Shown: positions 13,972 to 23,070, counted from the first letter of the stretch. The stretch: DNA of 64,000 nt from Pedobacter glucosidilyticus DSM 23534 (GCF_000425145.1 NZ_KE384311.1:227832-291831), one strand, 5' to 3'. Translations and numbers: made by a program. Notes: generated by a model from the letters alone, not told the origin.

Positions 13972-15423
13972 ATGAAAATTATGCTATTCAACTCAGATTT
14001 TAGATTACAGGTAAGCTCAGAAATTGGAACTTTAGAAAGATTACTCATCCATAGTCCTGATAGTGGATTGGGGCGTGTAGTACCCTCTAAAGCGCAAGAT
14101 TGGTTGTTTGAAGATATTGTTCATTTAGATACCATCAGAAAAGACGAGTACGATTATTACGTAAAGCTACTTTTGTATTTCTTAGATCCATCAAAAATAA
14201 AAGGTAAGCTTAAAGATATTGATGGCGATAAAAGCAGAGCCTTTTATAAACCGGGTCATGCTAACTTTTATAAATCAGACAAAGTTATAGAAATACAGGT
14301 CCTACTTCAAGACATTTTGGGGGATGAAAATATCAAAAAGAAACTTGTAGCTGCCGTTTGCGCTATAGAAGACTGTAATTACCTTTTGCAGCAGGAGTTA
14401 TTAGAGACATCGCCAGAGGATTTGGCTAAAGTGATGATTTCTGGTTCTTTAAACGATGATACCATGATTTTTGCGCCTATCCCAAATCTTATTTTTACTA
14501 GGGATATTGGTATCACCATCAATAATTTTGTTTTGCTTAATAAACCTGCTAAAAAAGCTCGTTCTAGAGAAGCTCTTTTAGCAAAATATATTTTCTTTAA
14601 TCATCCTTTATTTAAAGCTTATAAAGCCAACATTATTGAAATACCTGATTCTTTGCAGTATTTCTTGAGGCCTGGTGAAGAGCAAATAGAAAAAAACACC
14701 CTAGAAGGTGGTGATGTTATGGTGGTAAGCAAAAACCATGTAATTATTGGGCATAGCGAAAGAACATCCGCTCGTGGTATTAATGAAGCTATAAAGATAC
14801 TATTTGAGAAGAACGTGGTAGATAAAGTTTCGGTAGTTAAAATTCCGCATAAGCGAGATTTTATGCATATAGACACTGTGTTTACTCAGGTTAAGCGCAA
14901 TGTTTGGGTGATTTTACACGCTATTGGAAAAGCAGATTTTAGTGGCGATGGCTCTGAACCTATAGATCATTTATTAAAAGAACAAGTATCAGAAAAAGCT
15001 GAAATTACGCAATTTGTGAAAGGTAAAATTCAGTACCCTAAAAAATTTGCTTGTATTGAAGATTTACTACAAGACATCAGTGTAAACGATTTAAAATCAA
15101 CAGAAAAAGTAGAATTTATTTATTCTGGTAATGAGAAATTCCCTTATGATTCTCGTGAACAATGGACAGATTCTTGTAACCTGCTTGCCATTAAAGAAGG
15201 TGTTGTTTTGGGTTATGATAGAAACGACCATACCCTAGAGGCTTTTAAGCAAAAAGGATTTAAAGTTATCCCTGTAAAGAAACTGCTGCAAAAGCTAGAA
15301 AACAACGAGTTACAGGTAGAAGATTTAACAGATACTTTCATCACCATGCCATCAGCAGAGTTATCAAGAGCTCGTGGTGGTTTCCATTGTATGAGTATGC
15401 CTTTACTAAGAGCAGATATTTAA
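13972..15423 (+). CDS. arginine deiminase-family protein
   Basis: This 483-residue protein belongs to the guanidino-group-modifying superfamily (ADI, DDAH, amidinotransferase). Key segments are FTRDIG (about residues 175-180), EGGDVMV (about 245), HIDTVF (His about 299) and GGFHCMSMP with the catalytic Cys473. It is longer than typical ArcA (about 405-410). A start at 13981 (MLFNSDFR) is also possible. The expected reaction is arginine to citrulline plus ammonia. The next gene is a citrulline-utilisation-type hydrolase 22 bp downstream, and an arginine decarboxylase follows, which supports a role in arginine breakdown. The exact substrate is inferred. Confidence 0.8.
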   Translation: MKIMLFNSDFRLQVSSEIGTLERLLIHSPDSGLGRVVPSKAQDWLFEDIVHLDTIRKDEYDYYVKLLLYFLDPSKIKGKLKDIDGDKSRAFYKPGHANFYKSDKVIEIQVLLQDILGDENIKKKLVAAVCAIEDCNYLLQQELLETSPEDLAKVMISGSLNDDTMIFAPIPNLIFTRDIGITINNFVLLNKPAKKARSREALLAKYIFFNHPLFKAYKANIIEIPDSLQYFLRPGEEQIEKNTLEGGDVMVVSKNHVIIGHSERTSARGINEAIKILFEKNVVDKVSVVKIPHKRDFMHIDTVFTQVKRNVWVILHAIGKADFSGDGSEPIDHLLKEQVSEKAEITQFVKGKIQYPKKFACIEDLLQDISVNDLKSTEKVEFIYSGNEKFPYDSREQWTDSCNLLAIKEGVVLGYDRNDHTLEAFKQKGFKVIPVKKLLQKLENNELQVEDLTDTFITMPSAELSRARGGFHCMSMPLLRADI

Positions 15424-15445
15424 TTATTGATCAATAAGAAACATC

Positions 15446-16360
15446 ATGCAAACCACTTCTCAAATTTTAATGATTAGACCTGTAGCCTTTGCCCTTAACC
15501 AGCAAACGGTAGCTAGTAATGCTTTCCAGCGTGTACAAACTGAACAAGAAAATGTACAAGAAAAGGCTTTACAAGAATTTGATGCTTTTGTTGAAGTACT
15601 AAAAGCTAATCAAATCAATATCAATATCATACAAGATACTTTAGAACCTCATACACCAGATGCTATCTTTCCCAACAACTGGATTTCTTTTCATGAAAAC
15701 GGTCAGGTTTTTCTTTACCCCATGTTGGCAGAAAACCGTAGACAAGAGAGAAGATTAGATATAATTGAAAGTTTAAGAGAACATTACCAAGTTAGTGAAA
15801 TAAAAGATTTAAGCTTTTACGAGAAAGAGCATAAATTTTTAGAAGGTACGGGTAGCATGGTGCTAGACCGTGAAAATAAAATAGCTTATGCTTGCTTATC
15901 AGCCAGAACGCATCAAGAAGTTTTACATGAATTTTGTAAACAGATTGGTTTTGAAGCTCTTATGTTTCATGCAGAAGACAGCCAAGGTTTAGCTATTTAT
16001 CATACCAATGTGATGATGTGCGTAGCTACAAAATTTGCTATTGTTTGTATGGATGCTGTTAAAGATTTAAAAGAGCAACAACTTATTAAAGATAGTTTAA
16101 GTAAAACTGGGAAATTATTGATTGACATTTCTTTAGCACAAATGAACCAATTTGCAGGTAATATGCTAGAGCTAGAAAACATGAAGGGAGAACATTTTTT
16201 GGTAATGTCTAGAAGTGCCTATAAAAGTTTAAATAACAATCAGAAACAGCAAATAGAACAGTTTGTTAAGATTTTGGAAGCACCTTTAGAAACCATTGAA
16301 AAAAATGGCGGAGGAAGTGCCCGCTGTATGATAGCTGAAGTTCATTTACCGCTTATATAA
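15446..16360 (+). CDS. ctlX: citrulline-utilisation hydrolase CtlX-type
   Basis: This 304-residue protein is in the same superfamily as its upstream neighbour but in the CtlX branch. PDAIFPNNWISFH, LEGTGSMVLDR, YHTNVMMCV and GGGSARCMIAEVH (catalytic Cys294) are its signature blocks. CtlX was named for citrulline use in Francisella; the superfamily chemistry is thiol-based hydrolysis of guanidino or ureido groups. It is cytoplasmic, with no signal peptide. It lies 22 bp after the deiminase-family gene and 91 bp before the decarboxylase, so the deiminase and CtlX are probably cotranscribed. Confidence 0.8.
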   Translation: MQTTSQILMIRPVAFALNQQTVASNAFQRVQTEQENVQEKALQEFDAFVEVLKANQININIIQDTLEPHTPDAIFPNNWISFHENGQVFLYPMLAENRRQERRLDIIESLREHYQVSEIKDLSFYEKEHKFLEGTGSMVLDRENKIAYACLSARTHQEVLHEFCKQIGFEALMFHAEDSQGLAIYHTNVMMCVATKFAIVCMDAVKDLKEQQLIKDSLSKTGKLLIDISLAQMNQFAGNMLELENMKGEHFLVMSRSAYKSLNNNQKQQIEQFVKILEAPLETIEKNGGGSARCMIAEVHLPLI

Positions 16361-16451
16361 GCACTCAAAAGGCACAACAAATTAAAATTACAATAAGACT
16401 AACATTTTTTCGATTTTTAATTACATTTTTGCGAAAATTTTATTCTAAAGA

Positions 16452-17843
16452 ATGCAGAGTTACGAAGAATTCTTAGACCTCAGTGTTGGTTTTCCACAAG
16501 AAGGTTTTGACATTATTGATGATGAATTATATTTTCATGATCTAAACTTAATGGAGATGATTGAAACGTACGGTACTCCCCTGCGTTTCACCTATTTACC
16601 TATCATCAGTAAAAAAATTCAGCAGGCCAAGATTCTATTTCAAACTGCTATTCTTAAAAACAATTATCGTGGTAGCTATAAATATTGCTATTGCACTAAA
16701 AGTTCGCATTTTAAACATATTGTAGAGGAAGCTTTAAAGAATGATATTCACTTAGAAACATCATCGGCTTTTGATATGCCTATGATTGATGCTTTGGAGA
16801 AAAAAGGTGCTGTAAAAAAGGATATTACGGTTATTTGCAACGGTTTTAAAACTTTCCAATACAAGCAATATATCATTGATATGCTGCATGATGGTTTTAC
16901 AAATATCATCCCCGTACTGGATAATAAGGAAGAGTTTAATTTATATGATGATGAGGTTGAATTAGATATCCCTTGTAATTTGGGTATCAGAATTGCAGCA
17001 GAAGAGCAACCAGATTCTCAGTTTTATACTTCACGTTTAGGAGTAAGACAAGAAGATGTTATAGATTTTTATAACTCAAAAATCAGTAAAAACCCTAATT
17101 TCAGAGTTAAATTACTGCATTTCTTTATTAACTCTGGTATTTCTGATACACCTTATTATTGGAACGAGTTAGAAAAATACGTTACCTTATATTGTAAGTT
17201 TAAGAAAATCAATCCAGAATTAGATACTTTAGATATTGGTGGTGGTATGCCATTTAAAGATTCTTTAGTTTTTGATTTCGATTATGAATACATGATTAAC
17301 GAGATTGTAAAACGTATTAAAGAAATTTGTGCCGAGCATGAAGTAATGGAACCAGATATTATTACCGAATTTGGTAAATATACTTGTGCCGAGGCTTCGG
17401 GTATTTTATACAAAGTACTAGGTAGAAAACAGCAAAACGACCGTGAAAAGTGGTTAATGCTTGATGGTTCTTTCATTACCAATCTTCCTGATGTTTGGGC
17501 TTTAAATCAGCGTTATATTTTATTACCTATTAATAATTGGGATGCTGAATATGAACGTGTTAACTTGGGTGGTATTACTTGCGACGGACAAGATTATTAC
17601 AACCAAGAAGCACACATGAACAGCGTTTTCATGCCTAAAACACGTAAAGTACAGTATTTAGGTTTCTTCCATACGGGGGCTTATCAAGAAGTATTAAGTG
17701 GCTATGGAGGTATACACCATTGCTTATTACCTTCTCCTAAGCATGTTATCATCAGAAGAAATAGAGACGAAACTTTTAACTACGAGGTTTTTGGCGAAGA
17801 GCAAAACAGTAAACAAGTTTTGAAGATTCTAGGGTATATTTAA
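16452..17843 (+). CDS. speA: arginine decarboxylase (PLP, fold III)
   Basis: This 463-residue protein is a fold-III PLP decarboxylase. KYCYCTKSSHF near residue 80 carries the Schiff-base Lys. IGGGMPF provides the phosphate-binding glycines, EFGKYTCAEA is the substrate-side segment and CDGQDYYN the active-site Cys loop of the partner subunit. It is shorter than E. coli SpeA (about 658), as usual for the Bacteroidota form. It makes agmatine from arginine for polyamine synthesis. Its position after two arginine/citrulline enzymes supports arginine rather than diaminopimelate as substrate. Carboxynorspermidine decarboxylase is an alternative, but that family is shorter. Confidence 0.8.
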   Translation: MQSYEEFLDLSVGFPQEGFDIIDDELYFHDLNLMEMIETYGTPLRFTYLPIISKKIQQAKILFQTAILKNNYRGSYKYCYCTKSSHFKHIVEEALKNDIHLETSSAFDMPMIDALEKKGAVKKDITVICNGFKTFQYKQYIIDMLHDGFTNIIPVLDNKEEFNLYDDEVELDIPCNLGIRIAAEEQPDSQFYTSRLGVRQEDVIDFYNSKISKNPNFRVKLLHFFINSGISDTPYYWNELEKYVTLYCKFKKINPELDTLDIGGGMPFKDSLVFDFDYEYMINEIVKRIKEICAEHEVMEPDIITEFGKYTCAEASGILYKVLGRKQQNDREKWLMLDGSFITNLPDVWALNQRYILLPINNWDAEYERVNLGGITCDGQDYYNQEAHMNSVFMPKTRKVQYLGFFHTGAYQEVLSGYGGIHHCLLPSPKHVIIRRNRDETFNYEVFGEEQNSKQVLKILGYI

Positions 17844-17963
17844 TTGAAAATTCAAAATTCAAAAGTGAAAATTCAAAAGTGCTTAATAAAGTAAAAATTC
17901 AAAAATAAAAATTCAAATTGCTTAAATTCTGTAGAGTTTAAGCAATTTTTGTTTTTAAGACTA

Positions 17964-18089
17964 ATTATACAATTTTATAGGTCCTAATCAACTAGTGAAC
18001 CAATGATTATACAATTTTATAGGTCCTAATAACCTAGTGAACCAATGATTATACAATTTTATAGGCCCTAATAATCCAGTGAACCAATG
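17964..18089. repeat. tandem repeat, 3 x 42 bp
   Basis: Units at 17964-18005, 18006-18047 and 18048-18089 share ATTATACAATTTTATAGG and AGTGAACCAATG, with variation around the centre. The gap 17844-18153 also holds short A-rich ATTCAAAA iterations (17846-17925) and AACTAACC-type words (18090-18140). There are no unique spacers, so it is not a CRISPR array. No gene is seen in the gap. Confidence 0.95.
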
Positions 18090-18153
18090 AACTAAACCCT
18101 CTAACTAACCTACTAATAAACTAACCAACTACCCCCCTAACAAACTAGTACAT

Positions 18154-18876
18154 CTACCCCACCAAATCAACATACCAGAAGCCTAGGTTTTTGGGTTTGT
18201 CGTCTTTAGTGAAGCATACATCGTCTTCGTTTTTGGGTGTTGGATAGCTTTTAAAAACTTTCTCGCCTAAAGTATAAGTAATAGCGTTTTTAAATATCGG
18301 GCCTTCAAACACAAAAGTATGGAATTCTCCGTTTTCTCCGCATGGGTCTATATTTTCTGGCAAACTGTTTATGAAAGCTATATCAATAACTTTCCCTGCA
18401 TAAGCTCCTAAATTTTCTTGGGTACAAGCTATTACAGTTTTAAAACCTAAATTCAAGAAGTCTTGAATTAACGTTTTAGTATCTTTCTTCCACAGTGGAA
18501 ATACGGCCTCCATCCCTACTTCTTGTAATTTCGATTCGCGGTAAGCTTTTAAATCCTCTAAAAAAATATCTCCAAAAACAGCATGTGTAATTCCTTCTTC
18601 TTTCAGGATGGTTAAATTTTGATGCATGATTTCATCATATTCTTTCATACCGGGCATTTCTGGTAATCTAATTTGATATAATGGAATACCTAAACTTTCT
18701 GCTTGTTTTAGTAAAAGCGATTCTCGCACTCCATGCATAGAAATACGATTCAGACTATCATTTACAGTAGTTACCAAGTATTTAACCTCATAATCTGGGT
18801 TTTGCAAAAGATAATATAAAGCTAAAGCCGAGTCTTTACCGCCGCTCCAATTGAAAATACAAGGTTTCCTATTCAT
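18154..18876 (-). CDS. Dph6-related ATP pyrophosphatase
   Basis: This 240-residue protein has the PP-loop SGGKDSALAL at residues 11-20 and the family block GDIFLEDLKAYRES. FHTFVFEGPIF near residue 190 is typical of the MJ0570/Dph6 branch. Eukaryotic Dph6 amidates diphthine, which bacteria lack, so the bacterial substrate is unknown. The start overlaps the sirtuin stop by 8 bp. It closes a minus-strand series that begins with a cobalamin riboswitch, so a role in corrinoid amide chemistry or salvage is conceivable but not shown by the sequence. Confidence 0.8.
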   Translation of the reverse strand: MNRKPCIFNWSGGKDSALALYYLLQNPDYEVKYLVTTVNDSLNRISMHGVRESLLLKQAESLGIPLYQIRLPEMPGMKEYDEIMHQNLTILKEEGITHAVFGDIFLEDLKAYRESKLQEVGMEAVFPLWKKDTKTLIQDFLNLGFKTVIACTQENLGAYAGKVIDIAFINSLPENIDPCGENGEFHTFVFEGPIFKNAITYTLGEKVFKSYPTPKNEDDVCFTKDDKPKNLGFWYVDLVG

Positions 18877-19561
18877 GTTTCAGCAGTTTTTCAACTAAAA
18901 GAGGAACAGCAAGACTAGCTTTCTCTTCTATTTTAATCAATGGATTAGAGATTCTAACTTCTGGTATTTTAGGATCTACCACATAAACAGGCACCTCCTT
19001 ACGAGCAAGCTCTAATAAACCAGCAGCTGGATACACCGCTAATGAGCTGCCAATTAGGATAACCATATCTGCCAAAGGCATTTCATGCATAGCCTTGGTA
19101 ATCATAGGTACAGCCTCGCCAAACCACACTACATGCGGACGTAACTGACTGCCTAACTTGCACAACTCTCCCATTTCTATATCTGGCTTGTCTAGTTTAT
19201 AAAGCAAGGCCGGGTTTTGTGAAGAACGGGCATAAACAATTTCTCCATGTAAATGCATCATATTTGAAGAACCTGCTCGCTCATGTAAATCATCAATATT
19301 TTGGGTAATGATTAAAACATTAAACTTTTCTTCTAATTTTTTCAAAGCGAGATGAGCCGCATTAGGCTGAGCAGCTAAAACACTCCTCCTCCTTTCATTA
19401 TAAAACTGCTGTACTAAAGCAGGGTTTCTTTGCCAAGCTTCTGGCGTAGCAACATCTTCTATAGCATAACCTTCCCATAAGCCATCAGCATCTCTAAAGG
19501 TTTTTAAACCACTTTCTGCACTGATACCGGCACCTGTTAAAACAATGATTTTCTTTTTCAT
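18869..19561 (-). CDS. Sir2-family NAD-dependent deacylase, zinc-less form
   Basis: This 230-residue sirtuin has GAGISAESGLKTFRDADGLW, TQNIDDLHERAG, catalytic His in HGE, LRPHVVWFGEAVP and GSSLAVYPAAGL. FYNERRR provides the Tyr and Arg that bind acidic acyl groups in class III enzymes, so desuccinylase or demalonylase activity is likely. The four zinc cysteines normally between HGE and LRP are absent, with only one Cys there, as seen in Bacteroidota homologues. It starts 8 bp after cobU. Sirtuin CobB was first linked to B12 synthesis in Salmonella, which makes this position notable. Confidence 0.9.
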   Translation of the reverse strand: MKKKIIVLTGAGISAESGLKTFRDADGLWEGYAIEDVATPEAWQRNPALVQQFYNERRRSVLAAQPNAAHLALKKLEEKFNVLIITQNIDDLHERAGSSNMMHLHGEIVYARSSQNPALLYKLDKPDIEMGELCKLGSQLRPHVVWFGEAVPMITKAMHEMPLADMVILIGSSLAVYPAAGLLELARKEVPVYVVDPKIPEVRISNPLIKIEEKASLAVPLLVEKLLKHE

Positions 19562-19569
19562 AAGGCAAT

Positions 19570-20073
19570 TTACTTTAGCATAAGTGGTAAACCTGACACC
19601 ATAAAGATAGCTTTATCCGCTTTTCTAGCAATGTATTGATTACACCAACCTTGTAAATCGGTAAACTTCCTTCCGGATTCTGTATCGGCATGTAAGCCCA
19701 TTCCTAATTCATTAGAGATGACGATAAAAGTAGCCTCTTGTTGTGTTAAATCATCAAAAGCTTGTTTTATTTGTTCTAAAGATGCTTCTACATCGTATTT
19801 AGTATCAACAAAAAAATTGGTAAGCCATAAGGTTACACAATCTATAACTACTACTTTGCCTGTAAAATCAATTTTAGCGGGATATTTCTCTTCTTCTATA
19901 TTCTCCCAGCGCTCATCTCGATCTTGTTGATGCCTGATGATACGTTTTTCAAAATCTTTATCCCAATTACGGGCTGTAGCCAAATAAACAGGCCTATTGG
20001 TTAAAGATAAAGCAAGATTTTGTGCATAACTACTTTTCCCAGAACGGGCACCCCCAGATATATAGTAAATCAT
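19570..20073 (-). CDS. cobU: adenosylcobinamide kinase / guanylyltransferase
   Basis: This 167-residue protein is CobU/CobP. The P-loop is GGARSGKSSYA at residues 7-17. H-x-x-R-D (RHQQDRDERW) contains the guanylylated His region. VIDCVTLWL is the Walker B strand and VISNELGMG is diagnostic of the family. It phosphorylates adenosylcobinamide and then forms AdoCbi-GDP for B12 salvage. A large nested hairpin separates it from the upstream DUF6580 gene. It overlaps nothing and is 8 bp from the sirtuin. Other late cob genes (cobS, cobT) are not in the window. Confidence 0.93.
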   Translation of the reverse strand: MIYYISGGARSGKSSYAQNLALSLTNRPVYLATARNWDKDFEKRIIRHQQDRDERWENIEEEKYPAKIDFTGKVVVIDCVTLWLTNFFVDTKYDVEASLEQIKQAFDDLTQQEATFIVISNELGMGLHADTESGRKFTDLQGWCNQYIARKADKAIFMVSGLPLMLK

Positions 20074-20096
20074 GATAGTTCTTGAATTTTAAACAT

Positions 20097-20225
20097 AAAA
20101 AAAGAGGTTGTCTTACAACATCATTTTTTGTCAGGCTGAGCGGAGTCGAAGCCTTTTTTGAGTAATTCAGAGTACATTTCGACTCCGCTCAATGTGACAA
20201 ATACGATTATTTAGACAACCTCTTT
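20097..20225. repeat. nested inverted repeat between cobU and DUF6580 gene
   Basis: The outer arms AAAGAGGTTGTCT (20101-20113) and AGACAACCTCTTT (20213-20225) pair perfectly and are preceded by extra A residues, so the minus-strand transcript ends in a U-run. Inside, arms at 20130-20150 and 20178-20198 carry GAGCGGAGTCGAA, a palindromic repeat word common in Bacteroidota intergenic DNA. It may terminate or attenuate the riboswitch transcript before cobU. Confidence 0.75.
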
Positions 20226-20243
20226 AAGGTATACCATTTGGCA

Positions 20244-20822
20244 TTAGTATGCCAATTCTTTTTGACTTTTTAAAATCGTGAATTTAGATTTTGCTAATTC
20301 AAAACCACCATATAAAACTGCACCAAACACTAAGTTTCCTAACAATAGGTTTTTCTCAAAAGGAATTGCTGCAATTAAAGATTGGTAATAACCTGTAATG
20401 TCTTTATTGTATAAAGTACCACCTAACCAAGGTTCAATATCAGTAACTAACCAATGAATTAAAACACCAGCTAATGAACCTAATAAAACAGTATTTACAT
20501 TAACTGTTTTAATTAAGCTACCAATAAATACCATCGCTACAAAGCAGATATAAACCCAAACAAAGCCATCATAAAACAAAGTAAATTCGCCTGTATAAGA
20601 ATAAGTCACAAACAAATCACTGATGAACAAAGTAATTAGAGGAACTAAATAAGCTTTGTATTTATTGGTGAAATAAGTACCACCAAACATGGCAATTGCA
20701 CCTACGGGTGTAAAATTAGACCAAGCAGTTTGTTCGCCTAAACTTAAAAATCTTGTAGCAGCTGCGGCAAGAATCATCATTACCAATACCCAGTTTCTTA
20801 CGTTTATTTTATTTAAAGACAT
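20244..20822 (-). CDS. DUF6580-type membrane protein, probable B12-linked transporter part
   Basis: This 192-residue protein has about five or six membrane segments (for example AAAATRFLSLG, YLVPLITLFISDLFV, VWVYICFVAMVFIGSLI). The N-terminal TPVGAIAMFGGTYF matches the DUF6580 group found in many Bacteroidota. Its size and topology resemble ECF substrate-binding (S) subunits. It follows the BtuB-like receptor by 34 bp under the same cobalamin riboswitch, so an inner-membrane step in corrinoid or cobalt uptake is a reasonable guess. No ATPase partner is nearby. Confidence 0.7.
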   Translation of the reverse strand: MSLNKINVRNWVLVMMILAAAATRFLSLGEQTAWSNFTPVGAIAMFGGTYFTNKYKAYLVPLITLFISDLFVTYSYTGEFTLFYDGFVWVYICFVAMVFIGSLIKTVNVNTVLLGSLAGVLIHWLVTDIEPWLGGTLYNKDITGYYQSLIAAIPFEKNLLLGNLVFGAVLYGGFELAKSKFTILKSQKELAY

Positions 20823-20856
20823 ACATTATAATTTATGATGGTAAATTTATTAAATC

Positions 20857-22776
20857 TTATTGAAAAAGAAAGCTTATACCTGCATTAAAGTTTGTACCCA
20901 TGGTATTATAGCCTGCAAAATCATTATATCTGGCATCAAAGAGATTTTTTACATCTGCAAAAAGCGTAATATTTTTCTTTGCTTTATACTGTACATAGGC
21001 ATCAAACTTATGATACGATGTTAAAACTACATTTTGTTCGTTAAAATTGGTATCGTAATAAATATCTCTTCTACTATCTGTCCATTTGTACAATAGGCTA
21101 AAGCTTAGGTTTTTGTTCAAGTTATAGCTCACATTAGCGCCTGATGAATTTACTGGTCTTCTAGAAAGATTAAAAGCCCCCGGCGTACCCGGAGATTTAA
21201 CTACCCTACCATATACATAAGCATAAAATGCGCTAATACTTAAATTATTATGGGGTTTAAAACCAATTTCGGTTTCTATACCTTCATCATTTTGCTGGTT
21301 CTGATTTAAATAACCAAAGCTACCATCTGCTCTAGAACCAAAATCAATCACATCATCAATCTCTCTGAAAAAGACGCTGGTATTGATGTTTAATTTATTC
21401 TGGAATAAATCTGTACTAAAGCCAGCCTCATAGTTAAAAGATGTTTCTGGTGCTAATCCCGCTGGGTTTGAATATTCTGGTGAGGTTAACTGATATAAAC
21501 TTGGTACTCTAAAAGCAGAAGAAATATTACCATAAACCTTAACACTATTGAATAGTAATACAGAAGGATTAAAAGTATAAGTAAAATTATCTCCAAAAGC
21601 GCTATGGTTATTGTACCTACCGCCTAGCTCCATCCTAAAAACATCTTTTACGTTAAAGAATAGAGAGGTAAAAAGACTAGCGATATTGTTATTAGCATTT
21701 CCGGCAGTAAGTGGTGCACCAAAACCACTAAATTGGTCGGTAGCACTGTATTTATAATTAGCCCCTGATGTTAAATCTAAAAAGTTATTCACTTTGTATG
21801 AGAATATACTTTCTATATTGGTAATACTACCTTTATAATAACTATTAGCGCCATTATTATCAAACTTATTAGATACATTATTTTGGCTAGCTATTAAGCT
21901 TAAATTACCTTTTCTTAAAGCTACATTAACACCAATATTTCCTAATAAAGCTACTTTATTGTAGTTATAGTTGGTATTGTCTTGAAAAGCTCCACCATCT
22001 AAACCAGATTTATTATTATTAAGTTGTAAACCACCTAATATTTTTACTGTGCTATTGAGATATTGTGATAAATTAAGACTTAAACCTTGCTGACTAAATT
22101 TGTCTTTCTCGAATGGAGAAGGTGTGTTTAAAGGCTGGGCCGATGAAAATCCTTTACTATCTAAATTAGAAAAATTAAATGCTACTGCTGTTTTATTGAT
22201 ATTACCATTAAGACCAACAGCTTGTTTATAAGTATTGTAAGTACCACCACTTAACAAGGCATTTGTTTTAAGCTTACCCTCTCCTTTTTTAGTGATGACA
22301 TTGATCACACCAGCAACTGCATCTGAGCCATATAAGGTAGAGCTTGCACCTTTTAATACTTCTATTCTTTCGATTTGGTCTATGGCAATTGCGGCTAAGT
22401 TGTACTCACCAGAAATTCCAGAAGCATCATTCACTGGAATACCGTCTATTAAAATAAGCGTATTGGCAGAAGAAGCTCCTCTTAAATAAACTGATTTTAC
22501 TTCTCCTAAAGCACTACCGCTACCTGTAACGTTTAAACCGGGTACAGTGTTTAGCAATTCTGGTAATGTTCTGCCTTGTGAGCGTTCTATTTCTTCTCTA
22601 GAGATTACCCTAACCATTTTACCAATATCACTGATTTTTTTTGGAGAACGAGAAGCCGTAACAACTACCTCGTTTAAAGAACTGGGCTTTTGCGATTGCG
22701 CATAAAGCCGGGCATCTGCTAATGCCAGTTGAACAAGCCCTAGGCTTGCTGCAACGTAAATGTTTTTTCTTTTCAT
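20857..22776 (-). CDS. TonB-dependent receptor, BtuB-like
   Basis: From the ATG at 22776 this is 639 residues. It has a signal peptide (MKRKNIYVAAS...ARLYAQ), then a TonB-box-like SLNEVVVTASR. The plug domain follows (RVISREEIERSQGRTLPELL, VYLRGASSANTLILIDGIPV, IERIEVLKGASSTLYGSDAV, GVINVITKKG). A beta-barrel ends in ...FNAGISFLFQ with terminal Phe-rich strands. An upstream in-frame extension of 25 codons overlaps the leader and is rejected because it would bury the signal peptide. The cobalamin riboswitch just upstream makes cobalamin/corrinoid the likely substrate. Confidence 0.9.
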   Translation of the reverse strand: MKRKNIYVAASLGLVQLALADARLYAQSQKPSSLNEVVVTASRSPKKISDIGKMVRVISREEIERSQGRTLPELLNTVPGLNVTGSGSALGEVKSVYLRGASSANTLILIDGIPVNDASGISGEYNLAAIAIDQIERIEVLKGASSTLYGSDAVAGVINVITKKGEGKLKTNALLSGGTYNTYKQAVGLNGNINKTAVAFNFSNLDSKGFSSAQPLNTPSPFEKDKFSQQGLSLNLSQYLNSTVKILGGLQLNNNKSGLDGGAFQDNTNYNYNKVALLGNIGVNVALRKGNLSLIASQNNVSNKFDNNGANSYYKGSITNIESIFSYKVNNFLDLTSGANYKYSATDQFSGFGAPLTAGNANNNIASLFTSLFFNVKDVFRMELGGRYNNHSAFGDNFTYTFNPSVLLFNSVKVYGNISSAFRVPSLYQLTSPEYSNPAGLAPETSFNYEAGFSTDLFQNKLNINTSVFFREIDDVIDFGSRADGSFGYLNQNQQNDEGIETEIGFKPHNNLSISAFYAYVYGRVVKSPGTPGAFNLSRRPVNSSGANVSYNLNKNLSFSLLYKWTDSRRDIYYDTNFNEQNVVLTSYHKFDAYVQYKAKKNITLFADVKNLFDARYNDFAGYNTMGTNFNAGISFLFQ

Positions 22777-22889
22777 TTTGTTGTGAGTTTTAGCCCACAG
22801 CAAACAGAAAATTGGTTTTGAAATGGAAATACCTTGTGGTAGTACTCGCATTCAAACGCTTCAATCCCCGAAAGCTATGAATTTTTAAT

Positions 22890-23070
22890 CGTTAGGCAGG
22901 TCTTCTGACTTACTCTCTGCTTCCAGCCTTCCCAGTTTTAAGTATCAAACCAGTGGCAAAATTTAGAAGCAGTCTTAAAGAGCTTACAGCTGCGGGACAG
23001 TTGAAGAATTACACTTCATTCCCTTTTAATCTCGTTCTAAAACGAGAACCATAACGCCACGAAGATAATA
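22890..23070 (-). promoter_or_regulatory. cobalamin (AdoCbl) riboswitch
   Basis: On the minus strand the segment contains the conserved elements in order: a GGTTC...AGGGAAT region, TCCCGCAGCTGTAAG, GCCACTG, GGGAAG, and the closing GTCAGAAGACCTGCC. These are the hallmark boxes of the B12 riboswitch. It lies about 115 bp upstream of the BtuB-like start and should reduce expression of the receptor and DUF6580 gene when B12 is plentiful. Confidence 0.95.

Noticed and set aside
17964..18089. Possible CRISPR array (three 42-bp units)
   Set aside because: Units are directly contiguous with no unique spacers and no cas genes are near. The 3 x 68-bp array at 51037 fails for the same reason.
22777..22851. 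25-codon N-terminal extension of the TonB receptor
   Set aside because: It would place a hydrophilic stretch before a good signal peptide; the ATG at 22776 fits better.
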